DNA of 64,000 nt from Azorinus chamasolen (GCA_963576725.1 OY755243.1:74670106-74734105), one strand, 5' to 3'; shown: positions 1 through 11,964, counted from the stretch's first letter. Translations and numbers: made by a program. Notes: generated by a model not told the origin, from the sequence alone.

Positions 1-1842
1 ATGAATTTATGACGTACTGTATATGATCTATGTGTTTAAAACTAATTAGAGGTAATACATACGTCACTGTACGGTGAATGATATATATACGTGATGTTGT
101 ATCGCGTATTTGATAGCTATACATAATTCATTGAATTTATGACGTCATACAATTTGACCTATGTGTTGTTTGAGATGAGTTTCAACAATAAAATGAAAGG
201 TTCACGTATAACATTACATGCTTTAATTAATAATTTAAATTTGACCTGAAAATTGCCACATAAAACAGATTTATGTTTCGGTTTTCGGTCAATACAATAT
301 TACGTATATAACTGTCACCCCGCATGGAGACCAACACCACGTGTTGTCATCTCGAGGTTGGTAATTTCGGCTAACACTTCTGTGGACATTGCAATACCGG
401 GGGTTGACAATACGTGCTGTAGCCTTCATTGGGGTGTGATATTTATTTTATTATATCGAACATCACAACCAATGTCACAGCAAAGCGATTTTTTTAATGA
501 CAACAATACAATTTGAAGATATTCATGGTGCTTAAAAGTCAGCTTTATTTCCATTCATTACACGTTTGGCACTGTCAAAGTCCTTTTCCCTGTACACTAT
601 CATCATATTCTCTTCCGAAATAGTCACAGAACGCGACATTTGTCAATTCATTAAGCAAAAACAAACAATCAAAGAGTCGTTGGTGATCAAATTGCATGCA
701 CCGGATGACGTCGCCCATATTAGCGCTCGCTGATCTAGACGTAATGTTGCCCTCATGAAATAATATTGCATGGAACAGTACGAATTGTTTACTTGCAGGT
801 ATATGGAAAATTTGTATAGGAAAGTCACGTGAGATATAATAATATAAGTTATTGTCTCATCTCGATATAAAGGGTTTCCTCGAAGTTTTCCGAACGTAAA
901 TTCGATAAAACGCAGCACCACCCTGATATTACAATGTTGCTACGAATTATGACTGGTCACCCGGATGTCATTTTATAATGTGACTAGTTATCGTATAATG
1001 TTCGTACGTTGTTTCCATCCATATAACTTAAACGTTAAATCCAACATTCATATGCATTCTTTCTCTCATCTAGGTAACAAATAGAGGTTTTGTTTCACAA
1101 ATGGCATAACTGCATTATGTCGAGGTGAATTATGCCAGTCCTAAAAGCAACGAACAATATCACATAGCTAACTACGGAACTCTTACTTCCGGTCTAACCC
1201 TTCCACTGCCAATGGCAAATCTGTTATAACCTATAAAACAGTTTGAATCCTGATGGCACGCCGAGTACTCGGCATGCCATCTGGATCCAAACTGTTTGTT
1301 ATTATGACTATAATTTTTTAAACAAAACTGAAAAAGTTACGTTTTTAGCAAACGGCTGCGTCCACACAACAAAATGACAACGAAAGAATTATGGAAACTA
1401 GTGCAAAATTGCAAATCGATGGCAATGCTTTCTGATGATACATTGACGGGATACATTCGAATGCAAGTTTGCTGCATATGACGTTTTGTAGGATCTTTTT
1501 TCACGGTTTTTGAATAAATATACCTTGAAATCAGCCTTAGTCGTATGCATCTTGTAATACATGCAAATCGATTATTACACAAAAACATGTATATTGAATA
1601 ATTCTTGTTGCACAGCAATCAAGTTCCAAACATTTTGACAATATGACGGCATTATCAAGGAAATTGAAAGAAGTCTAATTACGTCAGTGGTGTTGTACAG
1701 TATTTTTCCTAAACCAAATAAAGTTTCTTTACAAGCGTATAATTTATAAAACAAAAGCCACTGAAACAAAATGCTACACACAGTGATAGCTTGTTGTCAG
1801 AAACCTATTAATTCAAGGAGTATGTATAAAACCAGAGAGCCT
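1..1842. other. Gene-free left flank
   Basis: No coding region I can support; the open frames here have no recognisable domain and atypical composition. At 1222-1330 there is a remnant of a hairpin element (apex GCCGAGTACTCGGC) related to the complete copy at 61503-61717. At 1843-1846 a TTAA followed by CCCTTTACTCC is a solo MITE end. Confidence 0.6.
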
Positions 1843-1980
1843 TTAACCCTTTACTCCATGAATATTACATCGCTATACGCCATCGATAAAGCAGCATGCT
1901 TATTATACCTACATTGCATCTTGGTCCATATATCTCTTAAAGATGTTTTCATATACGAAACAACCTCACTAAATCGTCCA

Positions 1981-2202
1981 TTAACCGTTTTGGCGCCAAA
2001 CTTCTAATTGTCGTTTCGGTAAAATAAGGGAACTAAGATAAATAAATGCAAATTTCAGAGGAATAATGCACATATATAGAAATAGAGTTTGAGACAAAAA
2101 GTGAAGTCCCTGATCAGACACCGCTTTGAAAATGCGGTGTCTGATCAGGGACTGCACTATTTGTCGGGTTGCATTTTGCGACATTGGCGGTGAAAGGGTT
2201 AA
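1981..2202. mobile_element. TTAA-flanked hairpin MITE (piggyBac-like), GACACCGC stem type
   Basis: TTAA at both ends; begins CCGTTTTGGCGCC and ends GGCGGTGAAAGGG. The centre is a long palindrome around 2104-2154 (GTCCCTGATCAGACACCGC and its complement). The same family is at 4402, 24240 and 60569. Confidence 0.75.
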
Positions 2203-2220
2203 GTGTAGGACATCTGCATA

Positions 2221-2710
2221 GCCCTTATGCACCTGCCACCGACCGCGTAGACCCAGCCCTTATGCACCTACCACCGACCGCGTAGACCCAGCCCTTATGC
2301 ACCTGCCACCGACCGCGTAGACCCAGCCCTTATGCACCTGCCACCGACCGCGTAGACCCAGCCCTTATGCACCTGCCACCGACCGCGTAGACCCAGCCCT
2401 TATGCACCTACCACCGACCGCGTAGACCCAGCCCTTATGCACCTGCCACCGACCGCGTAGACCCAGCCCTTATGCACCTGCCACCGACCGCGTAGACCCA
2501 GCCCTTATGCACCTGCCACCGACCGCGTAGACCCAGCCCTTATGCACCTGCCACCGACCGCGTAGACCCAGCCCTTATGCACCTGCCACCGACCGCGTAG
2601 ACCCAGCCCTTATGCACCTGCCACCGACCGCGTAGACCCAGCCCTTATGCACCTGCCACCGACCGCGTAGACCCAGCCCTTATGCACCTACCACCGACCG
2701 CGTAGACCCA
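2221..2710. repeat. Minisatellite, 35 bp x 14 copies
   Basis: Fourteen head-to-tail copies of a 35-bp GC-rich unit starting GCCCTTATGCACC and ending GCGTAGACCCA, exactly 490 bp. I find only one variable site: ACCTGCC in eleven copies and ACCTACC in copies 2, 6 and 14. The unit is not a multiple of three and carries TAG, so it is not coding. Confidence 0.95.
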
Positions 2711-3243
2711 AAATTAGAGCTCTTGTTTGGTGATAGAATTAAAGAATTTATTGTTCAAGGACTAAACACAATGCATAAATTCGAACCTTCTGTACATGCG
2801 TGAACAAGTTCTGATAGTACTGTTAGATATATAGACCCATTTAGGCAACAACAACCCTCAAGGCAATAGCTTTCCAGTTACATATCTTGATAAAAATAAT
2901 TACTCCTGAAAATTTCTTTTCAACCCTTATGATGTCAAGCGCGATCTGACTCGTAATCGCCAACAGCTTAGATCCAGATGAGACACCGAGTTACTCTGAA
3001 TCTAAGCTGTAAGTAATCAGCATCCAAGCTGTTTGACACTTTCAATAACTCATGTATGAGAAATAAGTAAAAATGCAACAGATCAGAGTTAGTGATTTGG
3101 TAGTCTAAATAATTAATATACCGTATAAATACAGAATAAAACATCATATGGTAAAATGAAACCTCTCTTATTCAATCAATTTAAACAATGAAAAAGAGAA
3201 AATTGCAGACTCGATGTTATTGAGTCTGTTCATGAGTAGTTAT
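2711..3243. other. Gene-free stretch before the duplication
   Basis: No gene. Contains a decayed hairpin around 2965-3012 (apex ACCGAGTTACTC) and, from about 3188, the distal part of the CCTTCGGGATC dispersed repeat in reverse orientation; the duplication begins inside that repeat. Confidence 0.55.
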
Positions 3244-3521
3244 TAAAAGTTCAACACTACTCACCGGCTTAAGTTGTATTCACTGTTCATACTAAAACGC
3301 TGAAACTGGTGATCCGGAAGGACCAGGAAATATAACAGCACTGAGATACAATATCAGAATCACGCGCATAGATATCGACTCTAAATCAATGATTGTTGTC
3401 CGAATATAGTCTTAAATGTCTCTCATTTCATTTTCGCCTTTGCAAAAAATTAGTTAATGAAGGTGCACGAATTCTCAGTTTCAGATATATGTGTTTCCAT
3501 ATGTTTCACTTTCAATTAACG

Positions 3522-3726
3522 TCTGAAAGTAGGAGATCCTTCGAAAGTAAAAGCTACAATGAAAAAAGAGAAACTTGCAGATTCAGTTTTATTGAGTCTG
3601 ATCATGATCATGAGCACTACAACACAACTCACACCCTCTTACATTGGTTTAAGCGGTATTCAATTTTCAAAACCAATAACACTGAGAATGAAGTACGCGG
3701 GCGACTTTTTACAGTTGCTACACAAT
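3522..3726 (-). repeat. Dispersed repeat, CCTTCGGGATC family, reverse copy
   Basis: Matches in reverse the units at 5957, 21080 and 17500 (terminal CTTTCAGA, CGAGTCTG stem, GCTTAAGC, ending GGCGACTTTTTACAG). About 200-260 bp per unit, no coding capacity; I cannot assign it to a class. Duplicate at 23320-23560. Confidence 0.65.
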
Positions 3727-4401
3727 AACTAAGTTTATCGACTGTTTTTAAATGCGTTCTAGCTTTGGCAAGGACTGTTAATATCGTTTAACGTCTGCCT
3801 TGAGTTCGACAGCCCAGTGGGATGTGACTGCAAGGGCCGGTGACTGATTCAGGTATAATGTGTGAATTTGAAGTAAAAGTATATGGAGCCTGCATAGTAT
3901 ACGGGTACGGGAATTACTGTATTACATATTTCCAGACAAGGTCATGTTCAGCTAGTTCATGTTTGTTATAGGATGGGTATTTCCTTTACATTCAGATCGC
4001 TGTGCACCCCGTCCACCAGATAACCAATCTGGCTGGTTTAATCAATATCCGCTATCAAGGGAGATTTAGCTTTTCATTTTGACATGCCATTTTTTCAATG
4101 AATGCTGCCTGTTTGCGTAGTTGTCGTGACCGACATGCAGATTACGTTTTCCTACCACCATTACATCTGTCGAAACACCTGGTCTTTATAGTCGTTATTT
4201 CACCTTTGCATATGTTTTGTCTTTATCAGAACCGGAATAACCTTATGATCAGGTCAACAGAAACCCAATTGCCTGTTTTAATCCTTGTCGTCAAACTTTG
4301 ACCTGCATTGCATTTGCAAAAAGCTTAAATCCAGATTAGAGGCCGATTAAATCGAGGCCTCATCAAGATGGAAGCTGTGTGACACACGGTCAATAGTTTC
4401 T

Positions 4402-4628
4402 TTAACCCGTTAGGCACCAACGTTCTAATTGTCGTCTGCAACTCAGTTTTGTTAAACCATTTCAGTAAATTGAGGAAATGGTATAAATTTAAATTCAAAA
4501 GATAAAAACACATATATAGAATTAGAGACCGAGACAAAAAATCCCGAATTTGCTTCTGGCAGCGTCTGATTTGGGACTGCACTATTTGTCGTGGTGCATG
4601 TATGCTACAGTGGCGATAAAAGGGTTAA
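4402..4628. mobile_element. TTAA-flanked hairpin MITE (piggyBac-like)
   Basis: TTAA ends, begins CCCGTTAGGCACC and ends GGCGATAAAAGGG. Same family as 1981-2202, with the central palindrome partly decayed. The unit-B copy is 24240-24461. Confidence 0.7.
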
Positions 4629-4729
4629 AGCTAGCTCGAATCGTGCATAGCAAACATTGCACCAGGGGTGCACATTTGAGTAGTTATTATTGTTTCCAAT
4701 GATCCAATGGTTAATTCTTTACTTCTTAA

Positions 4730-4950
4730 GTACGCCTTTATGCGGATATGCAAACAGGGTGCGGTATATGATCAGACGACTCCAGTAGTAGCCGTCTGCT
4801 ATGTTTGCTTATGGCGTAATATAGACACGATTACACAGTTTCTGTCATGACCAAACATGCCCATGTGCATGTCCTCTAATAACAATTAAGCTGATAAATA
4901 TTCATGATATCATTATTGTTTACACGAATATTCATGGAGTAAGCTGTTAA
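4730..4950. mobile_element. Decayed hairpin MITE
   Basis: Central GCAAACAGGGTGCG hairpin with apex ACTCCAGTAGTAG, then the AATATTCATGATATCATTATT right end shared with 46826-47074. Terminal TTAA is eroded. Copy at 24560-24790. Confidence 0.5.
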
Positions 4951-5022
4951 GGCAGCTTAGCATATGATACATGTAACATAATGCTAAAGTATTCAATGTT
5001 TCTTTAATACGAGATTTTATTA

Positions 5023-5236
5023 TACAGTAAAATTTCGATTATTCAAACACTAAGATAAGCATGATAATCAATCTTTAAGACAGGTGTCAGCTTAATGCAT
5101 GGTTAAAGTCATGCAGAAAGCTCCTCTAGGAGCTTTCTGTATGAATTTCACCATGCATTAAGCAGTCACCTGCCTAAAAGGATCTAATTTTTTTGTTACT
5201 AAAATTTCGAATAATCGAATAATCGAGATTTAACTA
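5023..5236. mobile_element. TA-flanked hairpin MITE (pogo-like), TTCGATTATTCAAA type
   Basis: TA then CAGTAAAATTTCGATTATTC; right end CGAATAATCGAGATTTAACTA. Internal near-perfect palindrome with apex GCTCCTCTAGGAGC (5122-5135). CAG...CTG termini with TA fit pogo/Tc1-mariner ends. Copy at 24866-25081. Confidence 0.7.
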
Positions 5237-5727
5237 TATTGCATTTTCACCAGGACCTGTGTCTGTATTATTCAACAGTCTCATTTATCCCTAAACCTGA
5301 TGAACAAACTTTTGTCGGTGAAATTCTATCGATTTCAGTTGTCATAGTTTAATTAATGAGCATTTTGTGAACCTTTAAAACATGCATACAGGAACATTCC
5401 CAGACTGGGGAATTGTGTTCACCATTGGGGCATTATATAGCATTCTCCTGTAATTAAACGTTGACAGTATCCGCTACCAACCTTTCAAGCATGCGTGAGA
5501 TATATATTATTATTCAGACAAATGTGATACACTGCCCAATAAAGAAAGACACTACCGAGCAAGGTCCATTTAACACCGCAAATAACCAACACCGACAGTG
5601 CCGTAATTTTATCAATTATAAAATTGACGGGTGTGACAAATGCAATGACATTAGTTATGAGAGAAAGGAAAATGACAACCTGCCAGGCGTGTTAAGTAAC
5701 GATAACAAGCTGGACTTGACCTGGATT

Positions 5728-6221
5728 TTACAGTGTTGCTATATTTTCTGGTCCTTCGGGATCATTAGATTTGATATTATTAGTTTTGAAAATTGAATAT
5801 TGCTTAAGCCGGTGCTAGGGGGGCATGAGTAGCGTTGCACTTTTAATTACTACTCATGAACAGACTCAATGAAACCGAGTCTACAAGTTTCTCTTTTCGC
5901 ATTGCTAATTTTGCTTTCTAAAAATCTCCCACTTTCAGACTATATTTACTTCTAAACAGCAGTGTTAAGTGCTTGTGTGGCGGCCGTAAAAGGTCGCCCT
6001 GTACTTCAGTCTCAGTGTTGTTATATTTTCCGTTCCTTCGGGATCATTAGTTTTAATGTTATTAGTTTCGAAAATTGAATACTGCTTAAGCCGGTGCTAG
6101 GGGGGCTTGAGTAGTGTTGCACTTTTAATTGCTACTCATGAACAGACTCAATAAAACTGATTTCTCTTTTCGCATTGCTACCTTTACTTTCGAAGTATCT
6201 CCCACTTTCAGAATATATTGA
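5728..6221 (+). repeat. Two CCTTCGGGATC-family units in tandem
   Basis: Units at about 5728-5945 and 5957-6221 share CCTTCGGGATCATTAG, TACTGCTTAAGCCGGTGCTA, an ACTCATGAACAGACTCAAT block and a terminal CTTTCAGA. Copies at 25571-26050 in unit B, where a poly-G run (about 25942-25960) has grown. Confidence 0.65.
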
Positions 6222-6671
6222 CCCAAGTATTATTTACTGTAAATGTAATAATTATATTAACAGAACTTTCCTATAGTATCGTGCGTTATCCAGATGAACA
6301 TATTTTAGGCGAAAAGTTAATCAGGCATCCTGTACAGTGAAATTGTGAATCTTTTAAGTCGGGCATTCAAAAACATAACCACTAGACTAGGTAACTAATT
6401 GTCTATTGATTATTAAAACTGAGTTATTCTCGAGTAAACATGATTGGGCCCTTTAATTCATAAATACCCTATTTAAAGACACTGCAAACGGAGTAGACCC
6501 AGCTCCCTATATACTATCCGCCTTATAATAGTATGCTATGTTGGTTTAATGAAACGATGCAGATTATACAGTTTCTGTCATGGCCAAATATATGTCATAT
6601 TTCATTATTATGCAGCTACTTAATATTCATGATGTCATCATTTCTTACAAGTATATACATGGAGTAAATAG

Positions 6672-6888
6672 TTAACCCATTTGCTCCCGCGATCCCATAT
6701 ATGGGACGTTGGCAAACAGGTAGACTCTGATCAGAGTGGCGACTGATCAGAGTCTTCACTGTTTGCTGATAGGAAATTCAATATAAAACAAAACAAAAAT
6801 GAAAATTTAGACCAGACACCACTTAGATAAAAGATAGACTAATCCAATATATAAGCATGGAAGAATCCACTGGGAGCAAATGGGTTTA
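6672..6888. mobile_element. TTAA-type hairpin MITE, CCCATTTGCTCCC family
   Basis: Starts TTAACCCATTTGCTCCCGC and ends GGGAGCAAATGGGTTTA. The centre has GACTCTGATCAGA stems. Copy at 26456-26683, which keeps the full GACGCCGCATAATGCGGCG-type apex. Confidence 0.75.
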
Positions 6889-6889
6889 C

Positions 6890-7113
6890 CATCAATCAGC
6901 ATAATGCGTCCAAAGTGTATAACGAAAGCTATACATTATTAATACATTAGCTTCAACTATACAGATGAACTTCGGTATCTCAAACATTAAGAGACCACAC
7001 AAATTACTCGAGAAAACATAGGTTCGAGTTAACCAATTTCCTATGTGAACAATTGAAGTCCACACCTTAATGTAGTTCTAAATTAATGCTGCAATCTCAT
7101 GTAGAACCTTTAA
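6890..7113. repeat. Copy 1 of a 224-bp tandem duplication, carrying an empty TTAA site
   Basis: CATCAATCAGCATAATGCG starts this copy and recurs at 7114. Both contain AACTTCG and CGAGAAAACATAGG blocks. TTAA at 7067-7070 is unoccupied here; the matching site in the next copy holds a MITE at 7291-7540. Unit B has only the occupied copy. Confidence 0.75.
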
Positions 7114-7290
7114 CATCAATCAGCATGATGCGTCTAAAAAGTATAAGGAAAGCTATACATTATTAATACATTAGCTTCAACTATACAGATGAACTTCGAT
7201 ATCTCAAACATTAAGAGACAACACAAATTACTGGAGAAAACATAGGTTCGAGTTATCCAAATTCCTACGTGAACAATTGAGGTTCACACA

Positions 7291-7540
7291 TTAACTCTTT
7301 CGACGTCAATGTCGCCTGTTGGCATCATTGAAACCAGTGCAGTCCCAGGTCAGATGCCGCCTTTTCAAGGCGGCATCTGACCTGGGACTTCACTGTTTTC
7401 TGCATTATTTTAACCCAAGCATACAGGATTTTAAAAACAAATGTTGTACTAATATATTTTTATTATTTAGTTTAGAATTATATTTAAATTCAAATTATTA
7501 GTGCAGACGACACTATTAAATTTGGCGCCAAAAGAGTTAA
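7291..7540. mobile_element. TTAA-flanked hairpin MITE (piggyBac-like), ACTCTTTCG family
   Basis: TTAA at 7291-7294 and 7537-7540; ends CTCTTTCG and GGCGCCAAAAGAG. Central near-perfect palindrome (about 7340-7391) with apex GCCGCCTTTTCAAGGCGGC. The paralogous empty site is 7067-7070. Unit-B copy 26863-27108; another copy at 43095-43343. Confidence 0.85.
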
Positions 7541-8387
7541 TGCAGTTCTAAAGTAATGTTGCAATCTCCTGTAGAACCTTCAACATTACTTTAGATCTAC
7601 ATTAAGCTACCCCATATGTTTCTAGTTATCCTTAGTGATACATTAAAGAACAGTTCCTTATTGTAAATGTTGAAAGGGTCGAACTTTTATTTCTGGTGAC
7701 ATTGAACTTCGAGTTATTTGAGATATCAAAGGTCAACAGTATAAATAAAAAAAGCGCCATAGAAAGTGAAGCAGACTATATCGTGAAAGTTCGGTTCTTC
7801 CAAATTTGCACTACAAAAGTGTTCTTAAAAGTATCGCTACTCATATATAGTAGAAAAGCTGAAAAACGACGATCTACGCTCAACTAATATACAGTAAATT
7901 GGAATGAACTTTAGACTTGTGTAAATGTTTGATTATACAGTCGATCCGGTATAAAACGACCACTAAATATATAATACCCTTGATTAGCTTTGAGGACAGG
8001 TGACTGCTTGATGCATGAAATGAATAGTGCATTTAGCTCCAAATAAGCTTTCTGCATTGTTTTTGACCTGCATTGGGCGGATTCCTGGTACTTCAATTAG
8101 CGGTCGTTTAGTACAGGATTGTCTGTACTTGATTTATATCATTTAAATTTTGTTTGCTTCCTGTAAAGGAAATGTATATTTCTCGCTACAATCTTAACAA
8201 ATATGTATGTATTGTAGGCTAAAGAACATTCTTGTAATGTTTAATGCTGAAATAAAATGCATTGTATATGTATTGTATATAGAAACATACGTGGCAGCTT
8301 AATTCAGATCTAAAGTAATGCTGAAAGCTCCTACAGGAGCTTTCTTCATTACTTTAGACCTGTAACTAAGCTGTGGGATGTGTAGAT
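7541..8387. other. Gene-free stretch of decayed pogo-like hairpins
   Basis: Contains the remainder of the AACTTCG-ended host element (to about 7741), a degenerate TA-flanked hairpin (about 7890-8150) and a GCTCCTACAGGAGC palindrome at 8327-8340. Most of 7850-8280 is missing from unit B. Confidence 0.5.
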
Positions 8388-8566
8388 CTGGGTCCATGCT
8401 TATAAAATTTTTAGTTGAGTCTGAGTTCGTTCTCAAGTTTTTGATTGGTCAGATTTGAGCCTTTGGCTCAAATCTGACCAATCAAAAGCTAGAACTCAAA
8501 TAAGACCAATCAAAAGCTTGAGAACAAACACATACTCAACTAAAAAGCTTTATAAGCATGGACCCA
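8388..8566. mobile_element. Foldback element with CTGGGTCCATGCTTATAAA ends
   Basis: Both ends read CTGGGTCCATGCTTATAAA (one inverted). Nearly the whole element is an inverted repeat: GTTGAGTCTGAGTTCGTTCT, then GGTCAGATTTGAGCC meeting its complement. Related copies: 48036-48186, half copies near 56665-56735 and 59873-59950. Confidence 0.75.
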
Positions 8567-8837
8567 GAAATCGAATGGCTCTTATTTCTGTTATCTCGAT
8601 GTAAATTGTTTGGTTCCTTGAAGCACGAGATATCGAGGTTCCGTTGTGTATCGTCTGGAATGGTATTTTGATTTTATCAGAATCGATTTCATATGTGTCA
8701 TTTAGTTATGAATAATTTAGAAATTGGCTTAAGCTATAAGGAAGAGTACTTTTTGTATAGTTCCTGCAGTCTATATTTAAATGTCGTGGTTGTCGGACTC
8801 AGTAGGTATTGGAGATTGTCGTGTACACCAATTACAG

Positions 8838-8942
8838 TAGTAGCAGCAACAGCAACAACAACGACAAAAGCAACAACACCACACTCGTTATGTTTTACTT
8901 CTTTACCATCACCAACTTCATCGTCATCAGCATCAGCATCAT
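8838..8942. repeat. Trinucleotide-rich simple sequence
   Basis: AGTAGTAGCAGCAACAGCAAC run with CAT/CAG triplets downstream. It produces open frames on both strands, which I do not regard as genes. Confidence 0.7.
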
Positions 8943-9017
8943 AAATTATTATCATCTAATATCTATTTTCACTAGCACTGTATTACAGCGCCATAAACAC
9001 ACACAGGATATACCCAT

Positions 9018-9241
9018 TTAACCCATTTCCTCATATTGACGACTTTTGACGCCTCTGTTAAAGTCACTTTCTGAAACCATTGTGATAAATAGAGCATTTG
9101 CTTCATAGAAGCAAATGCTCTATTTAAAACAATGGTTTCAAAACTAAACAATTCTAAAACTGTTCTTTAGTAAATGCTCCCTTTTGGTAGATTTATTCAA
9201 ATATGTTGGATCTAAAAATAGCCTATGATGTAATGGGTTAA
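9018..9241. mobile_element. TTAA-flanked hairpin MITE, GAAACCATTGTGATAAATAG stem family
   Basis: TTAACCCATTTCCTCATA to AATGGGTTAA. Stem GAAACCATTGTGATAAATAG with apex ATTTGCTTCATAGAAGCAAAT. Further copies at 21538, 35875, 42563, 50337, 61239 and partial at 10440 and 51674. Confidence 0.8.
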
Positions 9242-9309
9242 ACAGGGGCATTCTAACTAAACCAGGCAGCTACAGAGAGGTCACTATAGAGTTTTAACAT
9301 TTCTATATA

Positions 9310-9489
9310 TACAGTAAAAACTCGATTATTCGAAATTTTGGTATAGAAGAACTTAGACCCTTTTAGCTGCTTTTGGCAGCTTAACGCAGGATGAAATTCA
9401 CGCAGAAAACTCCTAGAGGAGCTTTCTACATGACTTTAACCCTGTATTAAGATGCCACCTCACTTAATATTCGAATAATTGTGATTGTA
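9310..9489. mobile_element. TA-flanked hairpin MITE (pogo-like), CTCGATTATTCGAA type
   Basis: TACAGTAAAAACTCGATTATT at left, ATTCGAATAATTGTGATTGTA at right; internal palindrome with apex ACTCCTAGAGGAGC. Confidence 0.65.
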
Positions 9490-9874
9490 CCCCATAAAGA
9501 CAATAAAATGGTAAAGACGACAAATGATATTTCGATCACGTATGCTAGCAGAAATTTGAAGCCAGCAAAAAATAATTATCTGACACACAAATTCGAATTT
9601 CTAGCGAAGAAATGTGCAGTCACCGAGAAATGCATTGACTACCACTATGGATGCAAATTCGAAGTGGGGGGATAACAACCCTCTAGTCTATATCCAAACT
9701 GAACAACAGCTAATTTGTACGCAATGTTCATTAGCAATCTTAAGTAGCTATAATGACACCGTTAACATAGAAGTTGCGTGAGAAATACAGGGGCAGATAT
9801 TCTTTCAAGACGGGAAAAGGAAACAAACATTTCATTTGATGGCGAATCTGATTTTGTAATGCTAAAAGAACGTT

Positions 9875-10081
9875 TAGTAGAACCCCTCTCATGCGACCAC
9901 TTAATGAATAAACATTGGTGTTTGTATAAGCAGGTGGTTGCTTAATGCAGGACAAAAGTAATGCAGAAAGCTCCTCTAGGAGCTTTCTGCATTACTTTTG
10001 CCCTGCATTAAGCTACCACCTGCATCTAGCACCCATAATTATACCTCTTTTAGGTGGTCGCATTGGCGGGGTTTTACTGTA
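9875..10081. mobile_element. TA-flanked hairpin MITE with 94-bp near-perfect palindrome
   Basis: Outer ends TAGTAGAACCCC and GGGGTTTTACTGTA; inner palindrome 9930-10023 (GCAGGTGG... to ...CCACCTGC) with apex GCTCCTCTAGGAGC. Open frames over it are hairpin artefacts. Confidence 0.75.
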
Positions 10082-10954
10082 TATTTACTCGTGGGTTATT
10101 GCAAACGCAGCAACAGACTTTACGTAAGGGAGCAGTAGTTAAAGCCAATACATGTGCAGCTTCGGTGGGTCACCAATCGTCCATGCATATAGTATGACCA
10201 TTCAAAACAATTCTGGTTATTCATCCTACGTTTTATGCTAGGTCGTCATCCAAATCAATCATTAAACGCCATAATTGGGCTAACACCACATGAAGACAAC
10301 AACCGAACAGACTCAGTCAAAGGGAAAACAGACCTAGAACTAGATACAACATCCGGAATTAAATACCGGTGGCCTCATTTATGTCTGCAATTTCAGTTTG
10401 TAAGTCAACAGAAACTCGTCCATACATAATCTAGGCTTATCCCATTCTCTCATATTTCAAACTACAAAATTCTAAACGTTTCCTTTTCTCTAGTTAATGC
10501 TTCTTTTCGGTGATTCTTTTTCAAATAGGTTGCATCTAAAACTAGCCTATGAGGTAAAGGGTTAACCAAATCCCGACATTCCTGGCGATAAAGTAAAATA
10601 GAATTGCCAATGTGCCACAACGATGAATACTTCATCGTAATGTGTTGTGTCACTTATGGTTGGTCTCTCAGACAAGACTGAGCTTTGCACAAATATGTTA
10701 TTCCTGCATACAGAGAATTACGACCATCTGTATCAAAAGGAAACCACCTGCTATTATGTACAATTCTAACACACCTCGCGCACACATCTACATAAACAAA
10801 TAAGGGACGTATCTATGTTTGAATTCTCCATAAAACACCGCACGCGCTGTAACGGCTAACGTGACGTAATATGGCTTCGAAAATTCGTACGACAAGAAAC
10901 GAAGTGCGGTGGCGGTGGCGATGCAAATTATAGTTAAATTGAAGTGTTAGAATC
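10082..10954. other. Gene-free stretch
   Basis: No gene supported. A half copy of the CCATTTCCTC/AATGGGTT MITE family lies at about 10440-10566; the rest is unclassified. Confidence 0.5.
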
Positions 10955-11081
10955 GAAATAATAATTTTATACCAGTGTTTTATCGTGCAATCCTATCGGC
11001 CTCGTGATTTAATTACTACGCATCTCAACTCCTACCAGTGTTCGATTGCACGATAAAACACTGGTATCAATTTATTATTTC
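10955..11081. repeat. Inverted repeat with exact 24-bp arms
   Basis: ATACCAGTGTTTTATCGTGC at 10969 is exactly complementary to the arm ending at 11067, and the homology extends outwards to GAAATAATAA/TTATTATTTC. The spacer is about 51 bp. Probably a small TIR element. Confidence 0.75.
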
Positions 11082-11193
11082 TTAATTAACAGCTATGCGT
11101 TTGAGATTGTAGTGTTTGTTGGAGTTTCGTAGTATTTGCTTGTCACAGGCATAATTATCACATGTTAATCTTTAACACATCTACAGCTGCATA

Positions 11194-11490
11194 TACAGCT
11201 GAACTTCGATATCTCGAACTCGGATAACTCGATCTTCGGGATAACTCGAACAAAAAGTTCAGTCTCTCCAAAACTTACACTACAGAATTGTTCTAAAATG
11301 TATCGCTACAGATATCTAGAAACACATGTTACATGTACAGCTTAATATAGGTCTAAAGTAATTCAGCATTACTTTAGACCTGTATTAAGCTGTGGCCTTG
11401 AGAAATAGTACAGGTTAGAAATTGGATAACTCGAACTTCTGTTATCTCGAACTAATTAATATGGTCCCTTGAAGTTCGAGTTCAGCTGTA
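11194..11490. mobile_element. TA-flanked pogo-like MITE with CAGCTGAACTTCGA ends
   Basis: TACAGCTGAACTTCGATATC at left and CGAGTTCAGCTGTA at right; interior has the AGGTCTAAAGTAAT hairpin. Relatives at 15743-15995 and 29956-30310 in intron 2 of genes A and B. Confidence 0.7.
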
Positions 11491-11964
11491 CATACAGCGC
11501 AATCTCACGTTCTATTTTAGTTCAATACCCTTAGGCTTTTGTGCGGATGTTGTGACCGTAATGTCAGGTTTGGTATTGACGGTTTTGTATTTTTATTGGC
11601 ACTATTAGTAAGTTGTCAAATCTTTATATGTTAGAAAAAACTTTAGTTCCTAAACAAAACCCTGAAGGTCAGCATTGCATCTCTTAATTCTGGATCAAGT
11701 CATAATGATGTATGCATTCAAGACCGTCTAGTTTGTACACCTCATAGTCTAACTGTTGAGGGGAGTTGTAATTACACGACTGGCAATACCGTCCTACCGT
11801 TGTATTGATGAGTGACGTATGCGTCAATAATGTAATGCAATGTCGCACGCGTATTTGTTTGTTTGATTATTTGGTTTTCTATATATCAGTAATAAAAATC
11901 TGTGATATATTTGTTTTAAATGTCGAGGACGACATTTTCACTAAAGGTGGGGAATATGCATGCA

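Noticed and set aside
2221..2710. 35-bp repeats as a CRISPR array
   Set aside because: The units are contiguous with no unique spacers, and the setting is a eukaryotic genome.
5461..5796. 111-aa open frame, also present in unit B at 25304-25639
   Set aside because: Conserved only because unit B is a recent copy; the diverged copy at 40890-41060 has a stop, and the end of the frame runs into a dispersed repeat.
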